Below the pieces are notes generated by a model that saw only the letters and a program-made list of their open reading frames with translations, was not told where the DNA came from and did not search any database. A stretch of DNA of 26,378 nucleotides from JAYXXU01 sp049301135 (lineage in GTDB: Bacteria > Pseudomonadota > Gammaproteobacteria > Pseudomonadales > Moraxellaceae): contig JBAQKP010000211.1 of assembly GCA_049301135.1 (NCBI GenBank), positions 1 to 26,378 of the forward strand, in the 5' to 3' direction. Both the position numbers and the translations under genes were made by a program. Shown here one piece after another: positions 15,134 through 23,635 of this stretch (position 1 is the first letter of the stretch; every line of letters starts with the position of its first letter).

Positions 15134-17161
15134 ATGCTGACCTTTACTGATCTGCTCGATGACATGGCAAGCTCACTGGATCAGCCTAATCCAGAGCTGC
15201 TGGTGTTGTTGGTGGATCGGTTACGTCCCGCCTCTAGTCGTGACCTCGACGATATTCATCATCGCTTGTCACGCTTGATCGAGACGTTACGCGCCTCACC
15301 AATGCGGCGGCGGGCACTGCATGATTATGTGTTGAGTCTACTCAGTCGCTATCACCAAGTCGGCTTGTATGCAGACAGTGGGATTTTGGGCAACGAGGCA
15401 TTTTCGGCAGCGATCAAACAACGGATTGGCTGGCGTTTACTGCCGCCGCTACGCCAAACCACGCAGCTACGCGATTTGTTTCACCTGTGCTTTGATCAGG
15501 CCAGCGATGTGCGGTGGATCGAAAATATCACAGCCGAGGATTGGCAAGCGTTGTTCGGCTTGCTCAGTGCGGTCGATAGTCCAACTGCCCTGCTCAATGA
15601 AACGCGCAGTCGGATTTTGAGCGCGATCATGATCGTGTCGTATCGGATCACCTCGATTGGAATTGAGACCGAGCTGATTCGGGCGCATCCCGCCATCAAT
15701 GAGTTTAAATCGCCGTTTTTAGCGCAAAATCGTGAAGTGATTGATTACGTCGAAGCCTTTAAACGGCGGCTCTACGCAGATCCAGCAGAACTGGCGGCGC
15801 TACCACTGCCCGATGAGCGGCCAGCTTTGGTCATGCTGGATCAATGCCGTGACGTATTGGGCAAAATCAAAAAAAACACCCGCAAAAATGGGGTCAGCCT
15901 GAGCTTAAGTAACCTGTTGATTCGGCTTGAGCAATGCCTCAATCGGATAGAGCTGTTGTTTTTATTGCTATCGCCTGAACCCAGCACCGCCAGACAAGCG
16001 CTGGCGGACTTACTGCGGCTATTGGCGCGTGCCCAGCGCGAACAGTCTAGCGTACGCGCGTTGATCTCTATTAACACCGAGTTACTGGCACAACAAGTCA
16101 CCGAAAATGCCAGTCGCACCGGCGACCACTATGTGACCACCGACCGCAAAGGCTATTGGGGCATGTACCGTTCCGCAGCCGGTGCAGGGATGATCATCGC
16201 GACGATGGCGACGCTGAAAGTGCTGTCTGGTCGCTTGGTGCTTGCGCCATTTGCGCGTGCCTTGCTCAGCAGCATGAACTACAGCTTGGGCTTTATGCTG
16301 ATTCATGCGCTGCATTTTACCGTGGCGACCAAACAACCAGCGATGACCGCAGCCACACTCGCCGCAGCGGTGCAGCGCAATACCAGTAACCGCCAAGCAC
16401 AGCTGACTGAGCTGGCCGAAATCACCATCAATATCATGCGCACGCAGTTTATTGCCATCCTTGGTAATATCTCGATTGCCATGCCGATTGCGTTGTTGAT
16501 CACGTGGTTGATCCATACACAAACCGGTGTGCCTTTGATGACCCCGTATAAAGCGGAAGCTCTACTGCATGATATTAATCCATTTATTTCACCCGCGATT
16601 CCGCATGCCGCGATTGCTGGAGTGTGGTTGTTTATTTCGGGATTGATTGCAGGTTATTACGATAATTTGGCGGTCTATCACCAAGTCGGTGCGCGCTTAA
16701 AACAACATGCGCGCTTACAACGCTGGCTGGGTCAGCCACGGCTGGAGCGCATGGCCGGTTATGTTGAGCGCAATCTCGGCGCGTTGGCCGGTAATTTTTG
16801 GTTCGGCATTATGCTAGGCAGTACAGCGACGCTCGGCTATATTTTGGGCTTGCCATTGGACATTCGGCATATTGCGTTTGCCTCGGCTAACTTTGTACAA
16901 GGTCTATACAATCTGGGCTATACGCCTGAACTTGGGCTGGTGCTGGTGTCGTTTCTCGGTGTGCTGCTGATCGGCATGACCAATCTGATGGTCAGTTTTG
17001 GCCTGACCTTATTTGTGGCGTTACGCGCACGGCGGGTGCAATACTCGCAGTGGCGACCGCTGCTGAAACTGCTATTTGGGCATTTTTTAACACGGCCAGC
17101 GGATTTTATTTGGCCGCCCAAAAATCCACCCACACCTTCGGTCAACAAGACTCATTACTGA
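15134..17161 (+). CDS. 'Site-specific recombinase' Gcr family integral membrane protein
   Basis: 675 residues matching the family annotated as site-specific recombinase (Gcr, Pfam SpecificRecomb). Residues 1-340 are soluble and helical, rich in Leu/Arg (VDRLRPASSRDLDDIHHRL, SPMRRRALHDYVLSLL). Residues about 345-640 hold at least five or six membrane segments, for example SAAGAGMIIATMATLKVL, FIAILGNISIAMPIALLITW, AIAGVWLFISGLIAGYY, WFGIMLGSTATLGYILG and LGLVLVSFLGVLLIGMTNLM. I see neither the Arg/His/Tyr pattern of tyrosine recombinases nor a serine-recombinase core. The recombinase name comes from an early report in Neisseria and should not be taken as function. It begins 4 nt after the ispB stop, so it is cotranscribed and perhaps coupled. 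True role unknown, probably in the inner membrane. Confidence 0.85.
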   Translation: MLTFTDLLDDMASSLDQPNPELLVLLVDRLRPASSRDLDDIHHRLSRLIETLRASPMRRRALHDYVLSLLSRYHQVGLYADSGILGNEAFSAAIKQRIGWRLLPPLRQTTQLRDLFHLCFDQASDVRWIENITAEDWQALFGLLSAVDSPTALLNETRSRILSAIMIVSYRITSIGIETELIRAHPAINEFKSPFLAQNREVIDYVEAFKRRLYADPAELAALPLPDERPALVMLDQCRDVLGKIKKNTRKNGVSLSLSNLLIRLEQCLNRIELLFLLLSPEPSTARQALADLLRLLARAQREQSSVRALISINTELLAQQVTENASRTGDHYVTTDRKGYWGMYRSAAGAGMIIATMATLKVLSGRLVLAPFARALLSSMNYSLGFMLIHALHFTVATKQPAMTAATLAAAVQRNTSNRQAQLTELAEITINIMRTQFIAILGNISIAMPIALLITWLIHTQTGVPLMTPYKAEALLHDINPFISPAIPHAAIAGVWLFISGLIAGYYDNLAVYHQVGARLKQHARLQRWLGQPRLERMAGYVERNLGALAGNFWFGIMLGSTATLGYILGLPLDIRHIAFASANFVQGLYNLGYTPELGLVLVSFLGVLLIGMTNLMVSFGLTLFVALRARRVQYSQWRPLLKLLFGHFLTRPADFIWPPKNPPTPSVNKTHY

Positions 17162-17237
17162 TGTTTGGTCTATCCAAAAGCACCAACTGACCACCGCTGC
17201 TGACTCTGTTTTTTTATGTAACGGTCGATCTGTAGAC

Positions 17238-17267
17238 TTGCAGTTTTTCTGTACCACCCAGTACACT
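17238..17267 (+). promoter_or_regulatory. Predicted promoter of the RND efflux operon
   Basis: TTGCAG (17238-17243), 18-nt spacer, TACACT (17262-17267). The predicted start near 17274 leaves a leader of about 230 nt before acrA. The -10 lies inside the left arm of an inverted repeat, so a repressor bound there would block polymerase. Confidence 0.6.
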
Positions 17268-17291
17268 AGCTAAGATTGTACTGACTGGTAC
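17251..17291. promoter_or_regulatory. Operator-like inverted repeat over the RND promoter
   Basis: GTACCACCCAGTAC (17251-17264) and GTACTGACTGGTAC (17278-17291) are inverted copies with two mismatches, separated by 13 bp. Each arm is itself bounded by GTAC. The left arm covers the -10 and the right arm the start region. This is the geometry of a TetR/MarR-type repressor site. No repressor gene is adjacent, so the regulator would act in trans. Confidence 0.5.
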
Positions 17292-17502
17292 GTTTATTGC
17301 TGCAACGCAATCACATCGTCCTGCATTGCGTCATCTGGCGGCACGCACAGTGCCGTCCGAACGTACCGCTTCAGTCACCCTGCTTATTTTTTGTGTCTCG
17401 TCATCAGGCTGTCACGCCGATCCAGTGAGCTGATGGCAGTACACCGCATCAAAAAAACCCACGCCCGCGCTAACGCAGGGTATGCATGAGTGAGCAAACA
17501 TT
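17274..17502 (+). other. Long 5' leader of the RND operon with hairpins and a short upstream frame
   Basis: The stretch from the predicted start to acrA contains ACGCAAT/ATTGCGT (17305-17331, 13-nt loop) and a tight hairpin CGGCAC-GCACA-GTGCCG (17339-17355). An 18-codon frame, ATG 17433 to TGA 17489 (MAVHRIKKTHARANAGYA), ends 13 nt before acrA. The frame has only a weak ribosome binding site (GTGAG, 3 nt from its ATG), so translation is doubtful. No other gene is visible between 17162 and 17502. Confidence 0.4.
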
Positions 17503-18810
17503 ATGGGAACATCTGTCATCAGAACAACGATGCAGCGCACGCCAGTTTTTTCTGTCGTTTTGTTGGTTGCTGCACTGACAGGTCTCACCGCCTGTAGCAA
17601 GCCGGACGCGAGCGCCGCCGCCGGTGGTGCAACCGCAGCACCACCGCCACCAGAGGTCATTGTGGTGGTCGCCCAACGCCAGCCGGTCGAACGCAGTATT
17701 GATCTGTCGGGACGTTTACGCGCCTATCAGATCGCCGAAGTGCGTCCACAAGCATCTGGGATTATCCAAAAAAAGCTATTTGAAGAAGGGGCGTATGTCC
17801 GCGCCGGTCAGCCGCTGTATCAGATCGACGCAGCCAATGCACGTACCGCGGTCAGTAGTGCCACCGCTGCACTGCGTCGCCAGCAAGCCAGCTTAAGCGC
17901 GTTACGCATTACCGAACGCCGCTTGAAGCAACTGATCAGCTCCGATGCGATCAGTAAGCAAGAATATGATGATCTACAAGCGCAAATCGCACTCGCCGAA
18001 ACCGACATCTCTGCCAGCCAAGCCGCCCTCGACAACAGCAAGATCAATCTAGATTTTGCCACGGTGCGCGCCCCAATCAGCGGACAAAGCGGCACGTCCA
18101 GCGTGACGGTCGGTGCATTGGTCACCGCCAGTCAAGCCAGCCCGATGGTCACGGTACAGCAGCTTGATCCTTTGTATGTCGATATCACCCAATCTAGCGC
18201 TGAGATGTTGCGCCTGCGTGAGCAAATCGCCGCCGGTAATCTGGCGCGTAACGGTGTGACCAACGTGCAACTGACCCTGCCAGACAATAGCGTCTATCCG
18301 CTGAGTGGTCGCTTGCAATTTTCCAATGCCAGCGTCGATGAAACCACCGGCACAGTCACGCTGCGCGCCGTGGTCGATAACCCGAATAACCTGCTCTTGC
18401 CGGGTATGTTTGTCAAAGCCAAAGTCAGTCAAGGCAGCATCCCAAATGCCATGTTGATTCCGCAGCAAGCGGTCACCCGAACGCCACAAGGTCAAGCCAG
18501 CGTGTTGGTGGTGGGCAAAGACAATACAGTCAGTCAGCGTGTAGTCGAAGCCGCCTTTACCCAAGGTAATCAGTGGGTGGTGACCAGCGGCCTCGAAAAC
18601 GGTGAGCGTCTGATCGTACAAGGCAGCCAAAAACTGCGCTTCCTACCGGGCATGCCTGCGCCAGTGGTCAATCCGGTATTACAGCAAGTGGCGCCGGATG
18701 CTACTGCTGCCCCAGCAGGTAGTCCAGCTACTGCACCAGCAGATAAACCTGCTGCGAACGACACACCGAACAGCAACGACACCCAACCCGCGACTGCGGC
18801 GCAGTCTTAA
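17503..18810 (+). CDS. acrA: RND efflux periplasmic adaptor (membrane fusion) lipoprotein
   Basis: 435 residues. The signal peptide ends in a lipobox LTAC with the acylated Cys at residue 31. The order that follows is typical of AcrA/MexA: a lipoyl/barrel-sandwich half motif (VRPQASGIIQKKLFEEGAYV), an alpha-helical hairpin (about 105-175, heptad-like, QQASLSALRITERRLKQL), a second lipoyl half (NLDFATVRAPISGQSG) and the beta-barrel and membrane-proximal domains (NLLLPGMFVKAKV, LIPQQAVTRTPQG). It links the inner-membrane pump to the outer-membrane channel. The last 45 residues are an Ala/Pro/Thr/Asn-rich tail beyond the usual end. GAGTGAG lies 8 nt upstream of the chosen ATG; an internal ATG at 17530 is possible but has no ribosome binding site. 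First gene of the operon, 21 nt before acrB. Confidence 0.96.
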   Translation: MGTSVIRTTMQRTPVFSVVLLVAALTGLTACSKPDASAAAGGATAAPPPPEVIVVVAQRQPVERSIDLSGRLRAYQIAEVRPQASGIIQKKLFEEGAYVRAGQPLYQIDAANARTAVSSATAALRRQQASLSALRITERRLKQLISSDAISKQEYDDLQAQIALAETDISASQAALDNSKINLDFATVRAPISGQSGTSSVTVGALVTASQASPMVTVQQLDPLYVDITQSSAEMLRLREQIAAGNLARNGVTNVQLTLPDNSVYPLSGRLQFSNASVDETTGTVTLRAVVDNPNNLLLPGMFVKAKVSQGSIPNAMLIPQQAVTRTPQGQASVLVVGKDNTVSQRVVEAAFTQGNQWVVTSGLENGERLIVQGSQKLRFLPGMPAPVVNPVLQQVAPDATAAPAGSPATAPADKPAANDTPNSNDTQPATAAQS

Positions 18811-18831
18811 GCCCACTGAGGAGCAGTCGTC

Positions 18832-21800
18832 ATGTCTCGTTTTTTTATTGATCGACCTATTTTTGCGTGGGTCATCGCCATCATTATGATGTTGGCGGGG
18901 ATTTTATCCATGCTGCAACTGCCCATCGCGCAGTATCCTGCGATTGCGCCGCCGACCATCGCGATCAGCGCCAATTACCCTGGTGCTTCTGCGAAGACGG
19001 TCGAAGACACGGTAACGCAGATCATCGAGCAGCGCATGAAAGGTCTCGACGGCCTGATGTATATGTCGTCTTCGAGCTCAGGCAACGGTTCGGCCAGTAT
19101 TTCGCTATCTTTTGAGGCAGGTACTGATCCAGATATTGCCCAAGTGCAGGTACAAAACAAACTGCAAGCCGCCATGTCACAGCTACCACAAGAAGTGCAG
19201 CGGCAGGGTGTCAGTGTCAACAAATCTGCACGTAACTTCTTGTTGGTACTTGGCTTTGCCTCAGCAGATGGCAGCATGAATCGTAACGATATTGCCGACT
19301 ATGTCAGCAGTAGCGTGGTCGATCCCTTGTCACGGGTGGAAGGGGTTGGTGAAATCCAAGTGTTCGGCTCGCCGTATGCGATGCGCATCTGGCTTGATCC
19401 CGCTAAACTGGCCAGTTACCAGTTAACCACCAGTGACATTACTGCCGCGATTCAAGCCCAAAACGCGCAAGTGTCGGCTGGTCAACTCGGTGGTGCGCCT
19501 GCCCTCGCCGGTCAACAACTGAACGCGACCGTGACCGCACAAACCCGTCTGCAAACCCCAGAACAATTCCGCAATATCTTGCTCAAAACCGCAACCGATG
19601 GCGCACAAGTCCGCTTGTCCGATGTGGCACAAGTTGAACTCGGCGGTGAGAGCTACGAAGTGGTCTCGCGCTATAACGGCAAAGCTGCCGCAGGGGTCGG
19701 CATTAAACTGGCCGCCGGTGCAAATGCGCTAGCGACGCGTGACGCGGTATTGGCACGCATCGACGAGATGAAAGTCAGCTTTCCACAAGGCTTAGACGTG
19801 ACCGTACCGTATGACACCACGCCATTTGTGCGGCTGTCGATTGAGGGCGTGGTGTATACCCTGCTTGAAGCGATTGCCTTGGTGTTTTTGGTCATGTATC
19901 TGTTTTTGCAGAACTGGCGCGCCACGATTATTCCCACGCTGGCCGTGCCCGTGGTGCTGCTGGGTACGTTTGCGATCTTTAACTTACTCGGCTTTTCGAT
20001 CAATACCTTGACCTTGTTCGGCATGGTGTTGGCGATTGGTCTACTGGTTGATGATGCGATTGTGGTGGTCGAAAACGTCGAACGTCTGATCATCGAAGAA
20101 GGCTTAAGTCCGCGTGAAGCCACCTATAAATCCATGCAGCAAATCACCGGCGCACTGATCGGGATTGGGCTGGTGCTGTCGGCGGTGTTTGTGCCGATGG
20201 CGTTTTTTGGCGGGTCGGTCGGGGTGATTTATAAGCAGTTCGCTGTGGCCTTGGTCTCGTGCGTGCTGCTGTCGGTGTTTATCGCCTTGGTACTGACCCC
20301 TGCGCTGTGTGCCACGCTGCTCAAACCGGCCAAAGACCAACCGCATGCCAAAACTGGCTTTTTTGGTTGGTTTAACCGCAAGTTTGACCACGCGGCCAAC
20401 GGCTATCAGTCGCTGATCGGTCGCATGATGAAAAAAAGCCTGCGCTATGGCCTGCTGTATGCGGGGATTATCGCGCTGATGGCGTTCTTGTTTATCCGCT
20501 TGCCGACCGCGTTCTTACCCGATGAAGACCAAGGTTTGATCTTTACGCTGGTGCAATTGCCGGCCGGTGCAACGCAAGAACGCACGCTGGAAACCATGCA
20601 AAAGGTCGAAGAGTATTATTTGACCCAAGAAAAAGACACCGTCGCCTCAGTGTTTGCGATTACTGGTTTTAGTTTTGCCGGTAGTGGTCAAAACATGGGC
20701 TTGGCGTTTGTCCGCTTAAAAGACTGGAGTGAACGTACCGCAGAAGGCCAAGATGTCAAATCAGTGGCTGGCCGTGCGATGGGTGCGTTTAGTCAGCTCA
20801 ATGACGCAATGGTGTTTGCGATTGTGCCGCCGTCAGTGGTCGAACTCGGCAATGCCAACGGCTTTGATTTGCAGCTACAAGACAGCGGCAACATCGGTCA
20901 TCAAGAACTGCTGAATGCCCGTAACATGCTGCTCGGCATGGCCGCACAAAACCCGAATCTGGTCGGCGTACGTCCTAACGGTCAAGAAGACACCCCGCAA
21001 TACAAAGTCACTGTGAATCAAGAGCAAGCCGGTGCGATGGGCGTGCCGTTGTCTGAAATCAATAGCGTGCTCTCGACCGGTTGGGGTGGCAGCTATGTAA
21101 ATGACTTTATTGATCGTGGTCGGGTCAAACGCGTCTACATGCAAGGCCAAGCCGATGCGCGTAGTGCACCTGAAGACCTCAACAAATGGTTTGTGCGCGG
21201 CACAACCGGCCAGATGGTGCCGTTCTCGGCCTTTGCGACTGGCGAATGGACGTATGGCGCGCCTAAACTCGACCGCTATAACGGCTTGTCCTCGTTTAAT
21301 ATTCAAGGAGCTGCCGCCGCAGGCGTGAGTTCTGGCGCAGCGATGCAAGAAGTCGAAGCGATGATCGAAAAACTTCCCGCAGGCGTGAGTTTTGAGTGGA
21401 GTGGCTTGTCACTGGAAGAGCAAAACTCCAGCGGTCAAACCCCACTGCTCTACTCGCTGTCGCTGCTGGTGGTGTTCTTATGTTTGGCGGCTTTGTATGA
21501 AAGCTGGTCGATTCCGTTTGCGGTGATGATGGTCGTGCCACTCGGCGTGCTCGGCGCGGTGCTGGCGACCTTTGCGCGTGATTTTTCCAATGATGTGTAT
21601 TTTCAGGTTGGCCTACTCACCGTGGTTGGTCTGGCGGCGAAGAACGCGATTCTGATTGTGGAATTTGCCAAGGATTTACAAGAAGAAGGTAAATCTTTGG
21701 TGGCGTCTGTGTTAGAAGCGGTAAGGATTCGCGTCCGGCCGATTATCATGACCTCGTTGGCGTTTGGTCTGGGTGTGCTGCCATTGGCACTCAGTACCGG

Positions 21801-21975
21801 CGCAGGCTCTGGTAGCCAAAACGCCATCGGTACCGGTGTGCTCGGCGGTATGCTCGGCGCGACGATTTTGGGTATCTTCTTTATTCCGCTGTTCTATTTT
21901 TGGGTGCGTAGTATTTTTAAATACAAACCTCATCCTGAAGATCAGCCTACGATCTCTCTGGAGAAATCTGAATGA
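18832..21975 (+). CDS. acrB: RND multidrug efflux pump, inner-membrane transporter (HAE1 family)
   Basis: 1047 residues, close to AcrB (1049) and MexB (1046). N-terminus SRFFIDRPIFAWVIAIIMML. The proton-relay residues are Asp407 and Asp408 (GLLVDDAIVVVENVER) and Lys937 (GLAAKNAILIVEFAKDL, equal to Lys940 of AcrB). Drug-pocket aromatics are kept: Phe136, Phe178 (IQVFGSPYAMRIW), Tyr327, Phe608, Phe613, Phe615 and Phe626 (ITGFSFAGSGQN). The trimer exports amphiphilic drugs, detergents and dyes using the proton gradient. GAGGAG precedes the ATG. The stop overlaps the next gene's start (ATGA), so pump and channel are translationally coupled. Layout matches MexAB-OprM, TtgABC and AdeIJK; the substrate range cannot be read. 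Confidence 0.98.
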   Translation: MSRFFIDRPIFAWVIAIIMMLAGILSMLQLPIAQYPAIAPPTIAISANYPGASAKTVEDTVTQIIEQRMKGLDGLMYMSSSSSGNGSASISLSFEAGTDPDIAQVQVQNKLQAAMSQLPQEVQRQGVSVNKSARNFLLVLGFASADGSMNRNDIADYVSSSVVDPLSRVEGVGEIQVFGSPYAMRIWLDPAKLASYQLTTSDITAAIQAQNAQVSAGQLGGAPALAGQQLNATVTAQTRLQTPEQFRNILLKTATDGAQVRLSDVAQVELGGESYEVVSRYNGKAAAGVGIKLAAGANALATRDAVLARIDEMKVSFPQGLDVTVPYDTTPFVRLSIEGVVYTLLEAIALVFLVMYLFLQNWRATIIPTLAVPVVLLGTFAIFNLLGFSINTLTLFGMVLAIGLLVDDAIVVVENVERLIIEEGLSPREATYKSMQQITGALIGIGLVLSAVFVPMAFFGGSVGVIYKQFAVALVSCVLLSVFIALVLTPALCATLLKPAKDQPHAKTGFFGWFNRKFDHAANGYQSLIGRMMKKSLRYGLLYAGIIALMAFLFIRLPTAFLPDEDQGLIFTLVQLPAGATQERTLETMQKVEEYYLTQEKDTVASVFAITGFSFAGSGQNMGLAFVRLKDWSERTAEGQDVKSVAGRAMGAFSQLNDAMVFAIVPPSVVELGNANGFDLQLQDSGNIGHQELLNARNMLLGMAAQNPNLVGVRPNGQEDTPQYKVTVNQEQAGAMGVPLSEINSVLSTGWGGSYVNDFIDRGRVKRVYMQGQADARSAPEDLNKWFVRGTTGQMVPFSAFATGEWTYGAPKLDRYNGLSSFNIQGAAAAGVSSGAAMQEVEAMIEKLPAGVSFEWSGLSLEEQNSSGQTPLLYSLSLLVVFLCLAALYESWSIPFAVMMVVPLGVLGAVLATFARDFSNDVYFQVGLLTVVGLAAKNAILIVEFAKDLQEEGKSLVASVLEAVRIRVRPIIMTSLAFGLGVLPLALSTGAGSGSQNAIGTGVLGGMLGATILGIFFIPLFYFWVRSIFKYKPHPEDQPTISLEKSE

Positions 21976-23579
21976 GCCTCTTCGCATCGACTTCATTAAG
22001 CCTGACTGACCTCACATCAGCACGCTGGCCGCGTCATGTCGCGACGATCAGCTTGCTCAGTCTGAGTATTGCAGCGTGTACCAGCACGCCCAAGCTGGCC
22101 GAATTGCGCGGGACTGACCCGACACCGGCCACGACGGTGATTGCAGCCAGTTATCCACAAGCAGAACCCACTGCAGTGGCTGAACAGCCGTCGATTGCGA
22201 TGCTGGGTTGGCAAGAGTTTTTTGCTGATCCCGCGTTAAAGTCGCTGATTCAGCTTGGACTGGACAATAACCGCGACCTTCGTACCGCTGCGCTCAACAT
22301 CCAGCGCGCCCAAGCGCAGTATCAGATCCGTAGCGCCGATCAATTGCCAACGGTAAATGCGTCAGGCAGCCTGACTCAGCGCGGCAATACCGACGACAGC
22401 AGCACGGATTATTCGGTCGGCTTAGGCACGACCGCCTATGAAGTCGATCTGTGGGGACGAGTCGCCAACCTGAAAGACGCTGCGCTACAAAGCTATCTGG
22501 CCAGCCAAAGCAACCAGCAAGCCGTCCAGATCAGCCTGATCGGTCAAATTGCCCAAGCCTATCTGTCGCTCGGCTTTAACCAAGCGCAGCTTAGTCTGGC
22601 CGAACAGACCTTAAAAGCCCAGCAAGACAGCCTGAATCTGAATCGTAAACGCTTGGATGCAGGTATCAGCTCAGCCGTGCCAGTGCGTCAGTCCGAGATC
22701 AGCGTTGAAAGTGCACGTTTGGCGATTGGTAACTTTAAGACCCAGATCGAACAGGATAAAAACCTGCTCAATCTATTGGTTGGGCAAACGGTTCCGGCTG
22801 ACTTACTGCCACGTCGTGCGCCGCAACAAGTCAGCAGCACCGCAGCCCTATCGACTGGCCTGCCCAGCGACTTGCTGCGCAATCGGCCAGACTTGGCACA
22901 GGCGGAGTTTAACTTAAAAGCAGCCGGTGCCAATATCGCGGCAGCACGGGCGGCGTTTTATCCGAGTATCAGCTTGACCGGTAACTTGGGTCTATCGAGT
23001 GGCAGCCTGTCGGATTTGTTTTCGTCGGGTGCGTTTAGCTATTCGTTTGGGCCAAGTATCAGCTTGCCGATTTTTGATGGTGGCGCACGCCGTGCCAACC
23101 TTGAAGTCAGCCAAGTTGATCAACAGCTTGCTTTGACCGCGTATGAAAAGTCGATTCAGTCGGCGTTTCGGGAAGTCGCTGACGTGTTAGCTGAGCGGGC
23201 GACCTTGCAAGAACGGATTGATGCGCAGACTCGATTGGTCACTGCCACTCGCGGCAACTACAACCTGTCACAGGCACGCTTTAAGGCAGGCTTAGATAGC
23301 TACCTAAACGTGTTGGATGCGCAGCGCAGTTTGTTTAGTGCCGAGCAGTCGTTGATCAGTTTGCAGCAGTCGAGCTTATTGACGCAAGTCAATCTGTACA
23401 AAGCCTTGGGTGGTGGCGGGCTTACGCCGACCGAACCGGCAGCGACCAATACAGCAACCGGATCGGCGCAGGTTTCCACCGCCAATCAAGCCTATGTGGC
23501 GACGGATGCCAGTGGACAGACCGGATTGGCGACCACAGCGGCGGTCGGTGGCGTGACGGCTGAAGCACTGGTGGATTGA
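21972..23579 (+). CDS. oprM: RND outer-membrane factor lipoprotein, OprM/NodT family
   Basis: 535 residues with a lipobox (SIAAC, Cys36) after a long N-terminal extension of the signal peptide. It contains two OEP repeats: first DNNRDLRTAALNIQRAQAQYQIRS..., EVDLWGRV, RKRLDAGISS; second LLRNRPDLAQAEFNLKAAGANIAAARAAFYPSISLTG, ISLPIFDGGARRANLE, RFKAGLDSYLNVLDAQRSLFSAEQ. The trimer forms the outer-membrane and periplasmic tunnel. Family members normally end soon after NLYKALGGG; here about 60 further residues follow, rich in Thr/Ala/Gly/Ser. The last codons of that tail plus the terminator recur downstream at 23956-24050. The start overlaps the acrB stop by 4 nt. Confidence 0.96.
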   Translation: MSLFASTSLSLTDLTSARWPRHVATISLLSLSIAACTSTPKLAELRGTDPTPATTVIAASYPQAEPTAVAEQPSIAMLGWQEFFADPALKSLIQLGLDNNRDLRTAALNIQRAQAQYQIRSADQLPTVNASGSLTQRGNTDDSSTDYSVGLGTTAYEVDLWGRVANLKDAALQSYLASQSNQQAVQISLIGQIAQAYLSLGFNQAQLSLAEQTLKAQQDSLNLNRKRLDAGISSAVPVRQSEISVESARLAIGNFKTQIEQDKNLLNLLVGQTVPADLLPRRAPQQVSSTAALSTGLPSDLLRNRPDLAQAEFNLKAAGANIAAARAAFYPSISLTGNLGLSSGSLSDLFSSGAFSYSFGPSISLPIFDGGARRANLEVSQVDQQLALTAYEKSIQSAFREVADVLAERATLQERIDAQTRLVTATRGNYNLSQARFKAGLDSYLNVLDAQRSLFSAEQSLISLQQSSLLTQVNLYKALGGGGLTPTEPAATNTATGSAQVSTANQAYVATDASGQTGLATTAAVGGVTAEALVD

Positions 23580-23635
23580 TCGACGTTGTTATGTGGTGCG
23601 GAAAGACCTGAGTAATCAGGTCTTTTTTTTGGGTT
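23541..23635 (+). repeat. Repeat copy A: 3' end of oprM-like gene plus terminator
   Basis: This segment matches 23956-24050 at roughly 84% over the best 86 bp by hand alignment (about 12 substitutions and two short indels, mostly transitions). It covers the final codons (GVTAEALVD, stop), the spacer and the terminator. The match is strongest from 23550 and fades upstream. Confidence 0.85.
23602..23630. terminator. Terminator of the RND operon, also facing the antitoxin gene
   Basis: AAAGACCTGA and TCAGGTCTTT form a perfect 10-bp stem with a GTAA loop and an 8-T run. It lies 22 bp after the oprM-like stop. The antitoxin gene on the minus strand stops 5 bp beyond it, so it may end both transcripts. 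Confidence 0.92.

Noticed and set aside
15134..17161. True DNA recombinase or mobile-element gene
   Set aside because: There is no catalytic recombinase pattern, repeats or attachment site, and the second half is membrane-spanning.
18049..18630. Long open frame antisense to the adaptor gene (193 codons)
   Set aside because: It has no ribosome binding site or recognisable domain, and lies fully inside a well-supported gene in DNA with few stops on that frame. The same holds for other antisense frames over petB, cysG, acrB and oprM.
21318..21391. CGCAGGCGTGAGTT occurring twice exactly 60 bp apart in acrB
   Set aside because: Both copies encode the normal AcrB porter-domain sequence (A-A-G-V-S and P-A-G-V-S), so this is shared codon choice, not a regulatory repeat.
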